This document shows, one piece after another, positions 8,665 to 17,121 of a stretch of 64,000 bases of DNA. The stretch comes from Reclinomonas americana ATCC 50394 (taxonomy: Eukaryota > Jakobida > Jakobea > Jakobida). Positions within the stretch are counted from its first letter, which is position 1. Each line of letters opens with the position of its first letter. Under the pieces are notes generated by a model. The model was given only the letters and a program-made list of their open reading frames with translations, ran no database searches and had not been told where the DNA came from. The DNA lies in NCBI GenBank assembly GCA_048213135.1, contig PS015010.1:868001-932000 (forward strand). Reading direction: 5' to 3'. The position numbers and the translations under genes were made by a program.

Positions 8665-10668
8665 TTACTTCTGGTCTTCTATCATAAACGTGATGGGTTG
8701 CTTGCGGTATGCGCTTACCACTTTTCCGTTTTGCCTGGCGGGTATCCATTTGGGACCGTTCTTCACCACATCAATGCAGTGCTGGGCTGTTTTAGTGCCC
8801 TTGTAATTGATGGTGGTTACATCGCCAATAGAGCCATCGCTGTATACAACAAACTGAACAACTACGCTGTATACGCCGGCTTTCCAGCCTTCATCAACAG
8901 GTATGGTTGACTTGATATTTTTCATCAGGAATTCTTTCCAGCCATCCTTTCCGCCGGGGAAACTGGCTTCTACTTCCACTTTGCTGAAAATAAGGTTACC
9001 GTCTCCGGGTTGCCGCCTGGTGGAATAACCTGTTACTACCACTTCATCCAGCTGGGCGCTGGCCAGTTTACCCCTTACTTCGGCGGCTTCTTTAAGTTGC
9101 AGGTTGGTCGTAGTCCTTGGCTTCGTGGGATACCCGGTCACCGTCACTTCTTCGATTTTCCCGGCCAGGGTCATCGCCTCCGTAACTTGTTTCACCTGCA
9201 GGTTGGTTACATTCTTTGGATAGCCTGTCACGATCACTTCATCCAGTTTGGTAGCCTGCAGCGCTTTTTCCTCAACTCTTTTCTGTTCTTCAACAGGCGT
9301 AGTGAGGGCCAGCCCGGTTACGGTTTTTACCTGTACAGGGCGGTCTTCTACAGTTTCAAATTTCAGGGTCTGTTCTTTTTCTGACGGTGTAAGGGTTATG
9401 GCTTTGGTGTTGATCTCGATCACACCATCCTTACCATCATTGCCATACTTTTTCAGCGCGGCGTCGCCTTTGAGTACACGTATTTCCGTGATCTTGTCGG
9501 GGCTGACGAGTTCGTTGATCTTGGGTTCAACGATCCTCCCGCTGCCAATGCGTTTGCCGTCAATCACGTACAGGACCTTGGCGTTTTCGGCACGTTTTTC
9601 TTCCAGTACCAGGGTGGTCTTTCCGTCGGCAGCTGTGATCGCTGGTTTCTTTTGTGCGGCACGGTCCCATTCGGCTTCAGTCGGCAGGCGGGTGGGTACC
9701 GTGTCGGAAAGGGCAATAGTCCTGATGGGGTCTTCTCTTTCGATGTAGTTGTCGGTTTGTACAGGGGCGAGCACCTGTGCCATCGCCTGCTTGTTGCGCA
9801 GTGTGAATGCGGCAAACAGCATCGCGGCCATCGGTAACACCATCAGTCGCCCGATGTAACCGGCTTTTGAATTGTTCCTCGTGAGCATAAGTAATCGTCT
9901 TTTTATAGGTGAATAGAAAAAACTACTGGAAAGCTGGAACCGGTGCTGCGGGTAAGTGGCCTGCAGTATCATGGCAGCGAACGCGGCGGTATCGTTGTTA
10001 TCGATGGCCTTGCGGTCGGCAATGAACTCATGTATCATGTTGAGTTCCCTGCGGATGAGCCAGAATACCGGGTTGATCCAGAAAAGAATGAGTATGATAT
10101 TGATGAACAGTTTATCGAAGGAATGCTTTTCACGGATATGCGCCATTTCATGCTGGAAGATCTGCCTGCCCGACACACTGTCCATATCGATCTTTTCATT
10201 CCAGAAAATATATTTAAAGAAGGAGAAGGGTGTTCCTTTGGCATTGCTGTTGATGAACGCGATGTCGCCGATCTCGCGGACAGGATATTTTTTCAGCAGG
10301 AAAGCGATGCGCATCAATCCGTACACAAGAACGAAAAGCATGATAAGCGATACGGCCAGGTAAACGAAAGGGTAGAGGCGCTCGGGCGTCCAGGAAGGAA
10401 TACTGCTCCTGATCACCACTGCTTCCATGTATTCGTCACCGGTAGATACGGCTTTGAGCATACGGATCACAGAGCCCTGTTCGGGATCGTGGGTGCTCCA
10501 CAGGTCTATCCGCACCAGTGGCAGCAGCAGCGATAATCCAGCGGCCGCCAGCAGGAAGAACCTGTTATAAGCATGAAAGTTCTTGTTGCGGAGTACCAGC
10601 CAGTAATAGCCGTACAGCAAAGCGGAACAAAGGATCACTTTAGCGATATAGTAAGCAACAGGCAGCAT
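8665..10668 (-). CDS. M56 (BlaR1-type) membrane metallopeptidase sensor with TonB C-terminal domain
   Basis: 667 residues. Same N-terminal architecture as its neighbour, with zinc motif HEMAH at 173-177 and EFIAD at 214-218. After the last helix (about 270-290) comes a plug-like segment (VLYVIDGKRIG, LKKYGNDGKDGVIEI), then three spaced copies of a TonB-box-like phrase (LDEVIVTGYP, IEEVTVTGYP, LDEVVVTGYS) and a C-terminal TonB domain (about 560-667, from FPGGKDGWKEFL on). The TonB domain usually contacts outer-membrane receptors, so the protein may couple envelope events to proteolysis. It lies 30 bp after blaI and 61 bp before the next M56 gene, as an operon. Confidence 0.88.
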   Translation of the reverse strand: MLPVAYYIAKVILCSALLYGYYWLVLRNKNFHAYNRFFLLAAAGLSLLLPLVRIDLWSTHDPEQGSVIRMLKAVSTGDEYMEAVVIRSSIPSWTPERLYPFVYLAVSLIMLFVLVYGLMRIAFLLKKYPVREIGDIAFINSNAKGTPFSFFKYIFWNEKIDMDSVSGRQIFQHEMAHIREKHSFDKLFINIILILFWINPVFWLIRRELNMIHEFIADRKAIDNNDTAAFAAMILQATYPQHRFQLSSSFFYSPIKRRLLMLTRNNSKAGYIGRLMVLPMAAMLFAAFTLRNKQAMAQVLAPVQTDNYIEREDPIRTIALSDTVPTRLPTEAEWDRAAQKKPAITAADGKTTLVLEEKRAENAKVLYVIDGKRIGSGRIVEPKINELVSPDKITEIRVLKGDAALKKYGNDGKDGVIEINTKAITLTPSEKEQTLKFETVEDRPVQVKTVTGLALTTPVEEQKRVEEKALQATKLDEVIVTGYPKNVTNLQVKQVTEAMTLAGKIEEVTVTGYPTKPRTTTNLQLKEAAEVRGKLASAQLDEVVVTGYSTRRQPGDGNLIFSKVEVEASFPGGKDGWKEFLMKNIKSTIPVDEGWKAGVYSVVVQFVVYSDGSIGDVTTINYKGTKTAQHCIDVVKNGPKWIPARQNGKVVSAYRKQPITFMIEDQK

Positions 10669-10698
10669 AAGCTTGGGTTTTTATATGATGGTCTTGCT

Positions 10699-11061
10699 TT
10701 ATTTTTTGCGGAGTTGTTTCAGCAATAACTCAAGTTCTTCAACGCTCAGGTTATTCTCTTTTACCATAAAGGATACAGCGTTGCTGAACGAACCTTCAAA
10801 ATATCCTTTGATAAAACTTTTCATCGTTGATTTGCTGTACGCTTCTTTGCTGATGAGCGGGTAGTACTGGTGCATGCGTCCGTATACATTGATGCCCAGG
10901 AATTCTTTTTCTACCAGTATTTTGATGATGGTGGCTACGGTATTGTTGTGCGGTTTAGGCGCGGGCAGTTCCTCTATGATCTCGCGGAGAAATGCCTTGT
11001 CCAGTTTCCAGATCACCTGCATGATCTGCTCTTCGGCCCTCGTTAATGTCTTTGTTCCCAT
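10699..11061 (-). CDS. BlaI/MecI/CopY-family transcriptional repressor
   Basis: 120 residues, normal length. The N-terminal winged helix (LTRAEEQIMQVIWKLDKAF; HNNTVATIIKILVEKEFL) binds DNA; the C-terminal helices (LSVEELELLLKQL) dimerise. In this family the repressor is cleaved when the partner M56 sensor is activated. First gene of the leftward cluster with two M56 sensors directly downstream, and two matching dyads lie just upstream, so autoregulation is likely. Confidence 0.92.
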   Translation of the reverse strand: MGTKTLTRAEEQIMQVIWKLDKAFLREIIEELPAPKPHNNTVATIIKILVEKEFLGINVYGRMHQYYPLISKEAYSKSTMKSFIKGYFEGSFSNAVSFMVKENNLSVEELELLLKQLRKK

Positions 11062-11082
11062 AATGGTTGTTTAATGCTGAAG

Positions 11083-11126
11083 TAAATGTAAAACTAGTTT
11101 TTTAGTTAAACAACTATTTTTTAGTT
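11083..11126 (-). promoter_or_regulatory. blaI promoter with two BlaI-type operator dyads
   Basis: Two inverted repeats AACTA-N6-TAGTT (11092-11107) and AACTA-N5-TAGTT (11112-11126) lie 31-65 bases upstream of the blaI start, centres about two helical turns apart. On the minus strand TACATTTA (11083-11090) fits the -7 box with one mismatch, and TTG of GTTGTTT (11108-11114) is in a suitable -33 position, so a repressor bound here would cover the promoter. Confidence 0.65.
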
Positions 11127-11186
11127 TTTCCACATTTTTTAACAACCCTCCTTCAAATTTTATTTCCCGGGAGCGGGCTGATGGTT

Positions 11187-11194
11187 TACATTTG
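11187..11194 (+). promoter_or_regulatory. candidate -7 box (TACATTTG) for the ftsE-like gene
   Basis: Exact TAnnTTTG match 36 bases before the ATG at 11231; the intergenic region is shared with the divergent blaI promoter. Confidence 0.45.
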
Positions 11195-11230
11195 CTGAAC
11201 AGAGAACCAACCTTAAAATAGCGAACTATA

Positions 11231-11920
11231 ATGTCACAATCGATCGTTGAACTCAACAATGTCAATATATACCAGGGCAACAGCCTGGTGCTGAGCGATG
11301 TCAATATATCTGTGGATAAAGGCGAATTCGTTTACCTGGTGGGTAAGACGGGCACCGGCAAAAGCAGCCTGTTGAAAACCATGTACGGTGATCTTCAGCT
11401 GACCAATGGCGAAGGCTGGGTGGCAGGGCATAACCTGCGGGAACTGACCTGGAAAACGGTACCCTTTCTGCGACGTAACCTGGGCGTGGTGTTCCAGGAT
11501 TTTCAATTACTCACCGACAGGAACGTGAACGAGAACCTGAAGTTTGTACTGAAGGCCACCGGCTGGAAAGACGAGAAACTGATGGATGAAAAGATCGCCG
11601 ATGTACTGGATAAAGTTGGCCTGCGTACCAAAGGATTTAAAATGCCCTTCGAGCTCAGCGGCGGTGAACAGCAACGTATCGACATTGCCCGCGCCCTGCT
11701 CAATTCCCCCAAACTGATACTGGCCGATGAACCTACCGGCAATCTCGATCCTGAGACCAGCGACGAGATCATGCAACTGCTGTTTCACATCTGCCGCGAT
11801 TACAATACCACCATCATCATGGCCACACACGATTATATCGTGATCAAAAAATTCCCGGCCCGGCTCATCAAAACAGAAAAAGGTAAAGTGTGGGATAACG
11901 CTAGCGTAGAAATGATATAA
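11231..11920 (+). CDS. ftsE: FtsE-like ABC transporter ATP-binding protein
   Basis: 229 residues. Walker [10 protein letters not shown] at 38-46, Q-loop region VVFQDFQLL near 87-94, signature LSGGEQQR at 142-149 and Walker [10 protein letters not shown] at 162-170. The [13 protein letters not shown] and [15 protein letters not shown] phrases are characteristic of FtsE, which with FtsX controls peptidoglycan hydrolases at the division site. No ftsX is adjacent, as is common in Bacteroidota, so the assignment rests on sequence alone. Its last 20 bases overlap the convergent glycosyltransferase gene. Confidence 0.88.
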   Translation: MSQSIVELNNVNIYQGNSLVLSDVNISVDKGEFVYLVGKTGTGKSSLLKTMYGDLQLTNGEGWVAGHNLRELTWKTVPFLRRNLGVVFQDFQLLTDRNVNENLKFVLKATGWKDEKLMDEKIADVLDKVGLRTKGFKMPFELSGGEQQRIDIARALLNSPKLILADEPTGNLDPETSDEIMQLLFHICRDYNTTIIMATHDYIVIKKFPARLIKTEKGKVWDNASVEMI

Positions 11921-13022
11921 GTTTTTCGGCGTTGGCTGTGTTGTTGTACTGCTGAAGCAGGCCCTGCCTGTTCTGTTGTTCCTGTTCTGTAAAGGGCTCT
12001 TCAAATAATTCTTTTATTTTACCGGCAAAGGTTTCCGCCCCGGAAGCGATATGGCAATAGGGCTCCAGTCCGCTGCCTTCTACGGCTGCCTGGTTCACTA
12101 GGCAATGCCTGCCATTGAAAACCGCGTTCAGCAATTTTAGTTTTATGCCCGTTTTATTCAGCGATGGCAACACATGAATTTGTGCCTTGCCAATAAGGTC
12201 ATTCAGTTCTTTGTCGGACGGGTTACTCACCAGGCAGGTATTGCCCTGGCGGTTCACTTTTTCCTGTAAAGCGGGAGAGGGGTCTTTGCCAGCGATTACG
12301 AAAGGGATGCCGGTTGAGGTAAATACTTCATCCATCAGCCAGCAGGCGGCTTCTTCATTTTCGTTCACAGACATGTTTCCGTGATAAAGACAGAAATAAC
12401 CGCGTCCTTCATGCCCTGCCACCATGGTCCAGGGAATAAAAACCGGGAGATGGCTTATGTGTACTGCTTTGAACGTTTGCCTGTAGAGGATTTCGTCCTG
12501 TTCACTCACCGCCAGGAACTGCGCTTTGGTGGCGAGCCGGCGTTCATATTTTTTCAGTAAGCGGCTCTCGTGCAGGAAATACAACCGTTTCAGCGTATTT
12601 TTTTCGTGACGGGCCAGTTGCCGGTAATATTCAAACTCCGCGTTGTGCAGCCTTATAATCACTTTGCGACCGGGCAGCAGGTCCTTATACAGGTACCAGC
12701 TGCAGTGTATGCCTTCGAGCAGAACAGGGTGGTTGTCTTTTTGCAGGTTGGTCACCAGTTCGCTGCTGATCCTTGAACTAACGATAAAGGGTATACGAAA
12801 TGAAAAGCGGCGTACGCTTTTGTCGCGTTGATAATAATTTACACTGGCGCAATATTTTTCCAGCTCGGGCTGGGGCGGGCGTCCCTGTGTAAAGCAATGC
12901 AGGTGTACAGCTACATCCAGGCTGTGCAGCGTTCTTATTTTCCAGAACAGGTCTACCACACCGCCATAGTCCGCCGGCCAGGGAACATCATGTGTAACAA
13001 TATGGAGGTGCAGTTGCGGCAT
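11901..13022 (-). CDS. glycosyltransferase family 1/4-like protein
   Basis: 373 residues. Two Rossmann-like halves of a GT-B enzyme. The N-terminal half begins HLHIVTHDVPWPADYGGVVDLF, with the glycine loop expected for an acceptor-binding domain, and includes RLHNAEFEYYRQLA. The C-terminal half has YHGNMSVNENEEAA, VIAGKDPSPAL and LPSLNKTGIKLKLLNAV, the place where nucleotide-sugar binding residues usually sit. Substrate unknown; a role in surface polysaccharide is likely. It follows the frameshifted glycosyltransferase by 5 bp in the same direction. Confidence 0.85.
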   Translation of the reverse strand: MPQLHLHIVTHDVPWPADYGGVVDLFWKIRTLHSLDVAVHLHCFTQGRPPQPELEKYCASVNYYQRDKSVRRFSFRIPFIVSSRISSELVTNLQKDNHPVLLEGIHCSWYLYKDLLPGRKVIIRLHNAEFEYYRQLARHEKNTLKRLYFLHESRLLKKYERRLATKAQFLAVSEQDEILYRQTFKAVHISHLPVFIPWTMVAGHEGRGYFCLYHGNMSVNENEEAACWLMDEVFTSTGIPFVIAGKDPSPALQEKVNRQGNTCLVSNPSDKELNDLIGKAQIHVLPSLNKTGIKLKLLNAVFNGRHCLVNQAAVEGSGLEPYCHIASGAETFAGKIKELFEEPFTEQEQQNRQGLLQQYNNTANAEKLISFLR

Positions 13023-13027
13023 GGGTG

Positions 13028-14120
13028 TTATCCTTCTTTATGGAGATTGGCGTAAAAGGCCAGCAGTTTCTTTTCTTCTTCTTCCCAGTTCAGTTTCGCG
13101 GCGGCTTCCGGGCAATTGGCGCGGAGCCGGGCATGCAAGGCCTCATCCTGCAATAAGGTATTGATAGCTTCGGCAATGGTCGCAACGGCAACATCTTCCA
13201 CCAGCAGGGCCACTTCGTACGCTTTATTGACGCGGGCATATTCCGGGAAGTTCATGGTTACCTGTGGTATGCCCAGTTGTATATAATCAAAAAACTTGTT
13301 GGCCAGCGAATAATACTGGTTCAGTCCAATGGGTTCTACGAGGTTGATGCCGATATAGGCTTCCCTTGTCACCGCGTCCAGTTCACCGGGCAGTACCTTA
13401 CCCTTCAGCAACACTTTATTCTGCAGATTGTTGAGCTGTACCAGCTCTTTTATCTTTTCCATCAGGTTGCCGTCGCCATAAATATGCAGTTCCGCCGGCA
13501 CCTGCAGCATAGCGGGTACCAGGTATTCCAGTCCGCGGGCTTCGTTTACTGCTCCCTGGTAGAGCACGATTTTTTTTTCCTGCGGATGGGGCAGGAGCGG
13601 GTTGTTTCCGCAGGGGCAGGTTGCGGATCACACCATAATTTACACCGTAACGGCGGTCAAATTCGGCAGCAATGCCCTCACTGACGGTATAACCCTGGGG
13701 GAAACGGGGTATAAAGCGTTTTTCTATCCAGTGCCAGACCCGGTGTACCCGGGGGCGGGTCACCACTTCCTTTTGCTCGGAAAAGAACTCATGCGCATCA
13801 TAAACACGGCCCTTGCCGCGGATGACGGAGGCCAGCCATACGGGCAGCATCGTATCCAGGTCGATACAGCAAAACCGGTCGGTTTTCACAAAAAGCAGGA
13901 AAAAGAAAAGCCGGATGTTGTACGCCGCGTAAAAGGCAAACCCCTTTTTAAAGGGAACAGCCAGTCTTTTTTGCCGGAAAGGCTGTTCATGAAGCGGTTC
14001 GGCATTATTTACCCCTGCCAGGGTTACCCGGTAACCGGCGGCAGTAAGGGAACGGCAGATCCGGATCATGCGCTGGTCATGGTTCAGGCCATTGGTCACT
14101 GTGAATACGATCCGCTTCAA
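13028..14120 (-). pseudogene. glycosyltransferase broken by a one-base frameshift in an A9 run
   Basis: Two overlapping frames form one GT-B protein of about 360 residues. The N-terminal part (KRIVFTVTNGLNHDQRM; YDAHEFFSEQKEV) is a typical acceptor domain; the C-terminal part (VLYQGAVNEARGLEYL; ELHIYGDGN; ANKFFDYIQLGIP) is the donor-binding domain. The frames meet at nine consecutive T on the plus strand (13570-13578). With eight, they would join as ...GKKIVLYQGA.... No ATG is available; TTG at 14120 gives the canonical start. May be a sequencing error, a phase-variable gene, or a gene expressed by slippage. First gene of a two-gene glycosyltransferase operon. Confidence 0.8.
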
Positions 14121-14264
14121 AACCAGGGAGATACTGTTTAAAAATGAGTGCCGGGGCTGTTTTAAATGGTTCAACAGGAAGCCTTTCCCTTTCCCGGCCG
14201 GGGGCTTCCGGGGCAATATTCAAAAAAAAACCGCAATTCACCGCCTAAAAATCAATTTTTTAAG

Positions 14265-14272
14265 TACTTTTG
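14265..14272 (+). promoter_or_regulatory. candidate -7 box (TACTTTTG) for rpsO
   Basis: Exact TAnnTTTG match 60 bases upstream of the rpsO ATG, in the divergent region between the glycosyltransferase gene and rpsO. Confidence 0.5.
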
Positions 14273-14332
14273 CAGCCGAAATAAAGAAAATAAAAACGGC
14301 GCCAATCCGGGTGCCAGTAAAATTAAAATTAG

Positions 14333-14605
14333 ATGTCTCATTTAACAACAGAAAAAAAAGCGGCCATTTTCGCCAATTTTGGTGGTTCCGCAAAAAACAC
14401 CGGCTCTATTGAGGGCCAGATCGCTATGCTCACAGAGCGTATCAATCATATTTCAGATCACCTGAAAAGCAACAAGAAAGATTTCTCCTCTCAAAGGGGC
14501 CTGATGATGATGGTAGGTCAGCGCAAACGCTTACTGACGTATCTCAGCAAGCACGACCTTACCGGTTACAGGGCACTGATCGAAAAACTCGGCCTGCGCA
14601 AATAA
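14333..14605 (+). CDS. rpsO: 30S ribosomal protein S15
   Basis: 90 residues, full length. Binds the central domain of 16S rRNA early in 30S assembly. The family is recognised from GSIEGQIAMLTERINHISDHL, the HLKSNKKDFSSQRGL rRNA-contact region and the end RLLTYLSKHDLTGYRALIEKLGLRK. Start ATG at 14333. Followed by pnp, the gene pair order seen in many bacteria. Confidence 0.97.
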   Translation: MSHLTTEKKAAIFANFGGSAKNTGSIEGQIAMLTERINHISDHLKSNKKDFSSQRGLMMMVGQRKRLLTYLSKHDLTGYRALIEKLGLRK

Positions 14606-14634
14606 TTCAATTATAATCTATGTAGATAAAATTT

Positions 14635-14720
14635 TCCCAACTGCTTCAAACTGGTAGTTGGGATTATTTGTTTTACTATAGTATTTATTCATTCCGGGCC
14701 ATAACTGCTTCGTGCAGTTA
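14635..14720 (+). promoter_or_regulatory. two hairpins in the rpsO-pnp intergenic leader
   Basis: Hairpin 1: TCCCAACTGC (14635-14644) pairs with GGTAGTTGGGA (14653-14663), followed by a T-rich stretch, so it could act as a weak terminator. Hairpin 2: TAACTGC (14702-14708), loop TTCGT, GCAGTTA (14714-14720), 26 bases before the pnp ATG. In Escherichia coli the pnp leader is a processed stem used for autoregulation; a comparable role here is only inferred. Confidence 0.5.
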
Positions 14721-14746
14721 AGATTGCCCGTAAATCATCATCAAAT

Positions 14747-16885
14747 ATGTCATTCTTACAACCTCAATCAGTAACATTCGATATAGGTGGCGGCCGCATG
14801 GTCACCATCGAAACCGGTAAACTGGCCCGCCAGGCTGATGGCGCCGTTACCATTCGCCAGGGTGATAGCATCCTGCTCGCTACCGTTGTAGCCAACAAAG
14901 AACCAAGGGAAGGCCAGAGCTTTTTTCCGCTGTCAGTAGACTACCAGGAAAAATTCGCTTCTGCCGGCCGCGTACCCGGTTCCTTCTTTAAAAGGGAAGC
15001 CAGGCTCAACGATTACGAGATCCTGACCAGCCGCCTGGTAGACAGGGCCCTGCGTCCGCTCTTCCCTGAAGATTATTTCTGCGATGTGCAGGTACTCATC
15101 TCCCTGGTATCCAGTGATGCTGAAGTACTCCCCGATGCACTGGCCTGCCTGGCTGCATCCGCCGCACTTGCGGTTTCCGACATTCCCATCCAGGAGATCA
15201 TTTCAGAAGTACGTATTGCCCGTAAAGACGGACAATTCATCATCAACCCCAGCCGCACCGAACTGGAAGGCGCCGACCTGGAATTCATCATCGCTGCCAC
15301 AGAGAAAAACATCATGATGGTGGAAGGTGAAGCCAAAGAATGCCAGGAAGAAGACCTGGTAAAAGCGCTGGAACTGGCACACGATGCCATTCGCATCCAG
15401 ATCAAAGCACAGGCTGAACTGCGTGCCAAACTGGGCATCACCACCAAAAGGGAATACACCAAGCCTTACCGCAACGAAGCGCTGAACGAAAAGATCACCG
15501 CTTTCGCTAAAGATAAAATGTACGCCATCGCTTCTGCCGCATCTGCAAAACATGAGCGCAGCGACGCTTTCAAAGCACTGGCGGAAGAACTGAAAACCTT
15601 CCTGGGTGAAGAACTGCCCGACGAGGACAAACCACTTGTAGGTTTCTACTTCGGCGAACTGCAGTACCATGTAGTAAGGGACATGATCCTGAACGACGGC
15701 AAACGCCTCGACGGTCGCGGAACGGAAGACATCCGCCAGCTGGAAATGGAAACCAATATCCTGCCTACACCGCACGGATCGGCTTTGTTCACCAGGGGTG
15801 AAACCCAATCGCTTACTACCGTAACTTTCGGTACACCACTCGACGAACTGCTGGTGGAAAGCGCTTTCAAATCTGAATATTCCAAATTCATTCTCCATTA
15901 TAACTTCCCGCCATTCTCAACAGGTGAAGTGAAAATGATGCGTGGTGTTGGACGCCGCGAAGTAGGTCACGGTAACCTGGCCATGCGTTCCCTGAAGCAA
16001 ATGATGCCGGGGAAAGAATATGCTTATACCGTAAGGGTGGTAAGTGATATCCTGGAAAGTAACGGTTCTTCTTCCATGGCTACCGTATGTGCCGGTTCGC
16101 TGGCGCTGATGGATGCGGGTGTACCCATTCCCAAACACGTGAGTGGCGTGGCGATGGGCCTGATCACCAAGGATGGTAAGTATGCCGTACTGACCGACAT
16201 CCTGGGCGATGAAGATCACCTGGGTGATATGGACTTTAAAGTGACCGGTACACGCGACGGTATCTGCGGTGTGCAAATGGATATTAAAGTAGACGGCCTC
16301 AGCATGGACATCATGCGCCAGGCGCTGGAGCAGGCCCGCAAAGGAAGGATGCACATCCTTGATGCCATGTACGCCTGCGTACCGGCACACAGGGAAGATG
16401 TGAAACCACATGCACCGCGTATGGTGAAGATCACGATCGATAAAGAATACATCGGCGCCGTAATCGGACCAGGTGGTAAAGTGATACAGGAAATTCAACG
16501 TGAGACCGGTACTACCGTGAATATTGAAGAAGTAGACAATGTGGGTGAAGTAAGTATCTTCTCTGCACAGAAAGAAGGTCTCGACAAAGCCCTCGCCTGG
16601 ATCAAAGGCCTGGTGGCTGTTCCGGTGGTAGGTGATACTTATGAAGGTACCGTGAAGAGCATTAAAGAGTTCGGTGCTTTCGTGGAATTCCTGCCGAAGA
16701 AAGAAGGTCTGCTGCACATCAGCGAGATCAGCTGGAAACGCCTCGAGAATATGGACGGTATTTTTAAAGAAGGAGACAAGGTGAAAGTTAAACTGCTTGA
16801 CATCGACCAGAAGACAGGTAAGTTCAAACTGAGCCGCAAAGCGCTTCTTCCCAAACCTGAACAACAACCCAGGCCACAGCAATAG
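14747..16885 (+). CDS. pnp: polyribonucleotide nucleotidyltransferase (PNPase)
   Basis: 712 residues, full length. A phosphorolytic 3'-5' exoribonuclease acting as a trimer in mRNA decay. Order: first RNase PH domain (about 10-145, with FFKREARLNDYE and SRLVDRALRPLF), a helical linker (about 240-310), second RNase PH domain (about 320-550, with RRDVGH-like RREVGHGNLAMRSL and the catalytic DILGDEDHLGDMDFKV), KH domain (GPGGKVIQEIQ near 575) and S1 domain (about 625-695, GTVKSIKEFGAFVEF). Ends in a short Pro/Gln tail. A strong terminator follows. Confidence 0.97.
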   Translation: MSFLQPQSVTFDIGGGRMVTIETGKLARQADGAVTIRQGDSILLATVVANKEPREGQSFFPLSVDYQEKFASAGRVPGSFFKREARLNDYEILTSRLVDRALRPLFPEDYFCDVQVLISLVSSDAEVLPDALACLAASAALAVSDIPIQEIISEVRIARKDGQFIINPSRTELEGADLEFIIAATEKNIMMVEGEAKECQEEDLVKALELAHDAIRIQIKAQAELRAKLGITTKREYTKPYRNEALNEKITAFAKDKMYAIASAASAKHERSDAFKALAEELKTFLGEELPDEDKPLVGFYFGELQYHVVRDMILNDGKRLDGRGTEDIRQLEMETNILPTPHGSALFTRGETQSLTTVTFGTPLDELLVESAFKSEYSKFILHYNFPPFSTGEVKMMRGVGRREVGHGNLAMRSLKQMMPGKEYAYTVRVVSDILESNGSSSMATVCAGSLALMDAGVPIPKHVSGVAMGLITKDGKYAVLTDILGDEDHLGDMDFKVTGTRDGICGVQMDIKVDGLSMDIMRQALEQARKGRMHILDAMYACVPAHREDVKPHAPRMVKITIDKEYIGAVIGPGGKVIQEIQRETGTTVNIEEVDNVGEVSIFSAQKEGLDKALAWIKGLVAVPVVGDTYEGTVKSIKEFGAFVEFLPKKEGLLHISEISWKRLENMDGIFKEGDKVKVKLLDIDQKTGKFKLSRKALLPKPEQQPRPQQ

Positions 16886-16946
16886 TCTTTCCCGGCAACA
16901 AAGCCAGGAAAAGCGAAATGCCTGATGGTCCTGTTTGAATAATGCT

Positions 16947-16986
16947 AAACCGCAGATGAGATCCAGTTTTTCGTCTGCGGTTTTTT
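16947..16986 (+). terminator. intrinsic terminator after pnp
   Basis: AAACCGCAGA (16947-16956) pairs with TCTGCGGTTT (16974-16983), followed by further T residues, 62 bases after the pnp stop. Confidence 0.8.
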
Positions 16987-17050
16987 ATTTAAAATGATAA
17001 AATATTATCCCGGTCCTTTGCCTGAGATCCTTCGCAGAAAAGATTTTTCT

Positions 17051-17100
17051 CTTCGCTGTGAATGTGATCCTTCGCTTCGCTCAGGATAAAATTCGTAATT
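17051..17100 (+). repeat. dispersed intergenic repeat (CTTCGCT...CAGGATAAAATTCGTAATT type)
   Basis: About 50 bases nearly identical to the reverse complement of 33388-33437 and, for the last 35 bases, to 20873-20907. Each copy lies in an intergenic region. The AT-rich end (ATTCGTAATT) is itself scattered through the window, for example near 4654, 34670 and 40930. Confidence 0.7.
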
Positions 17101-17121
17101 CACAATTCGTAATTAACTACC

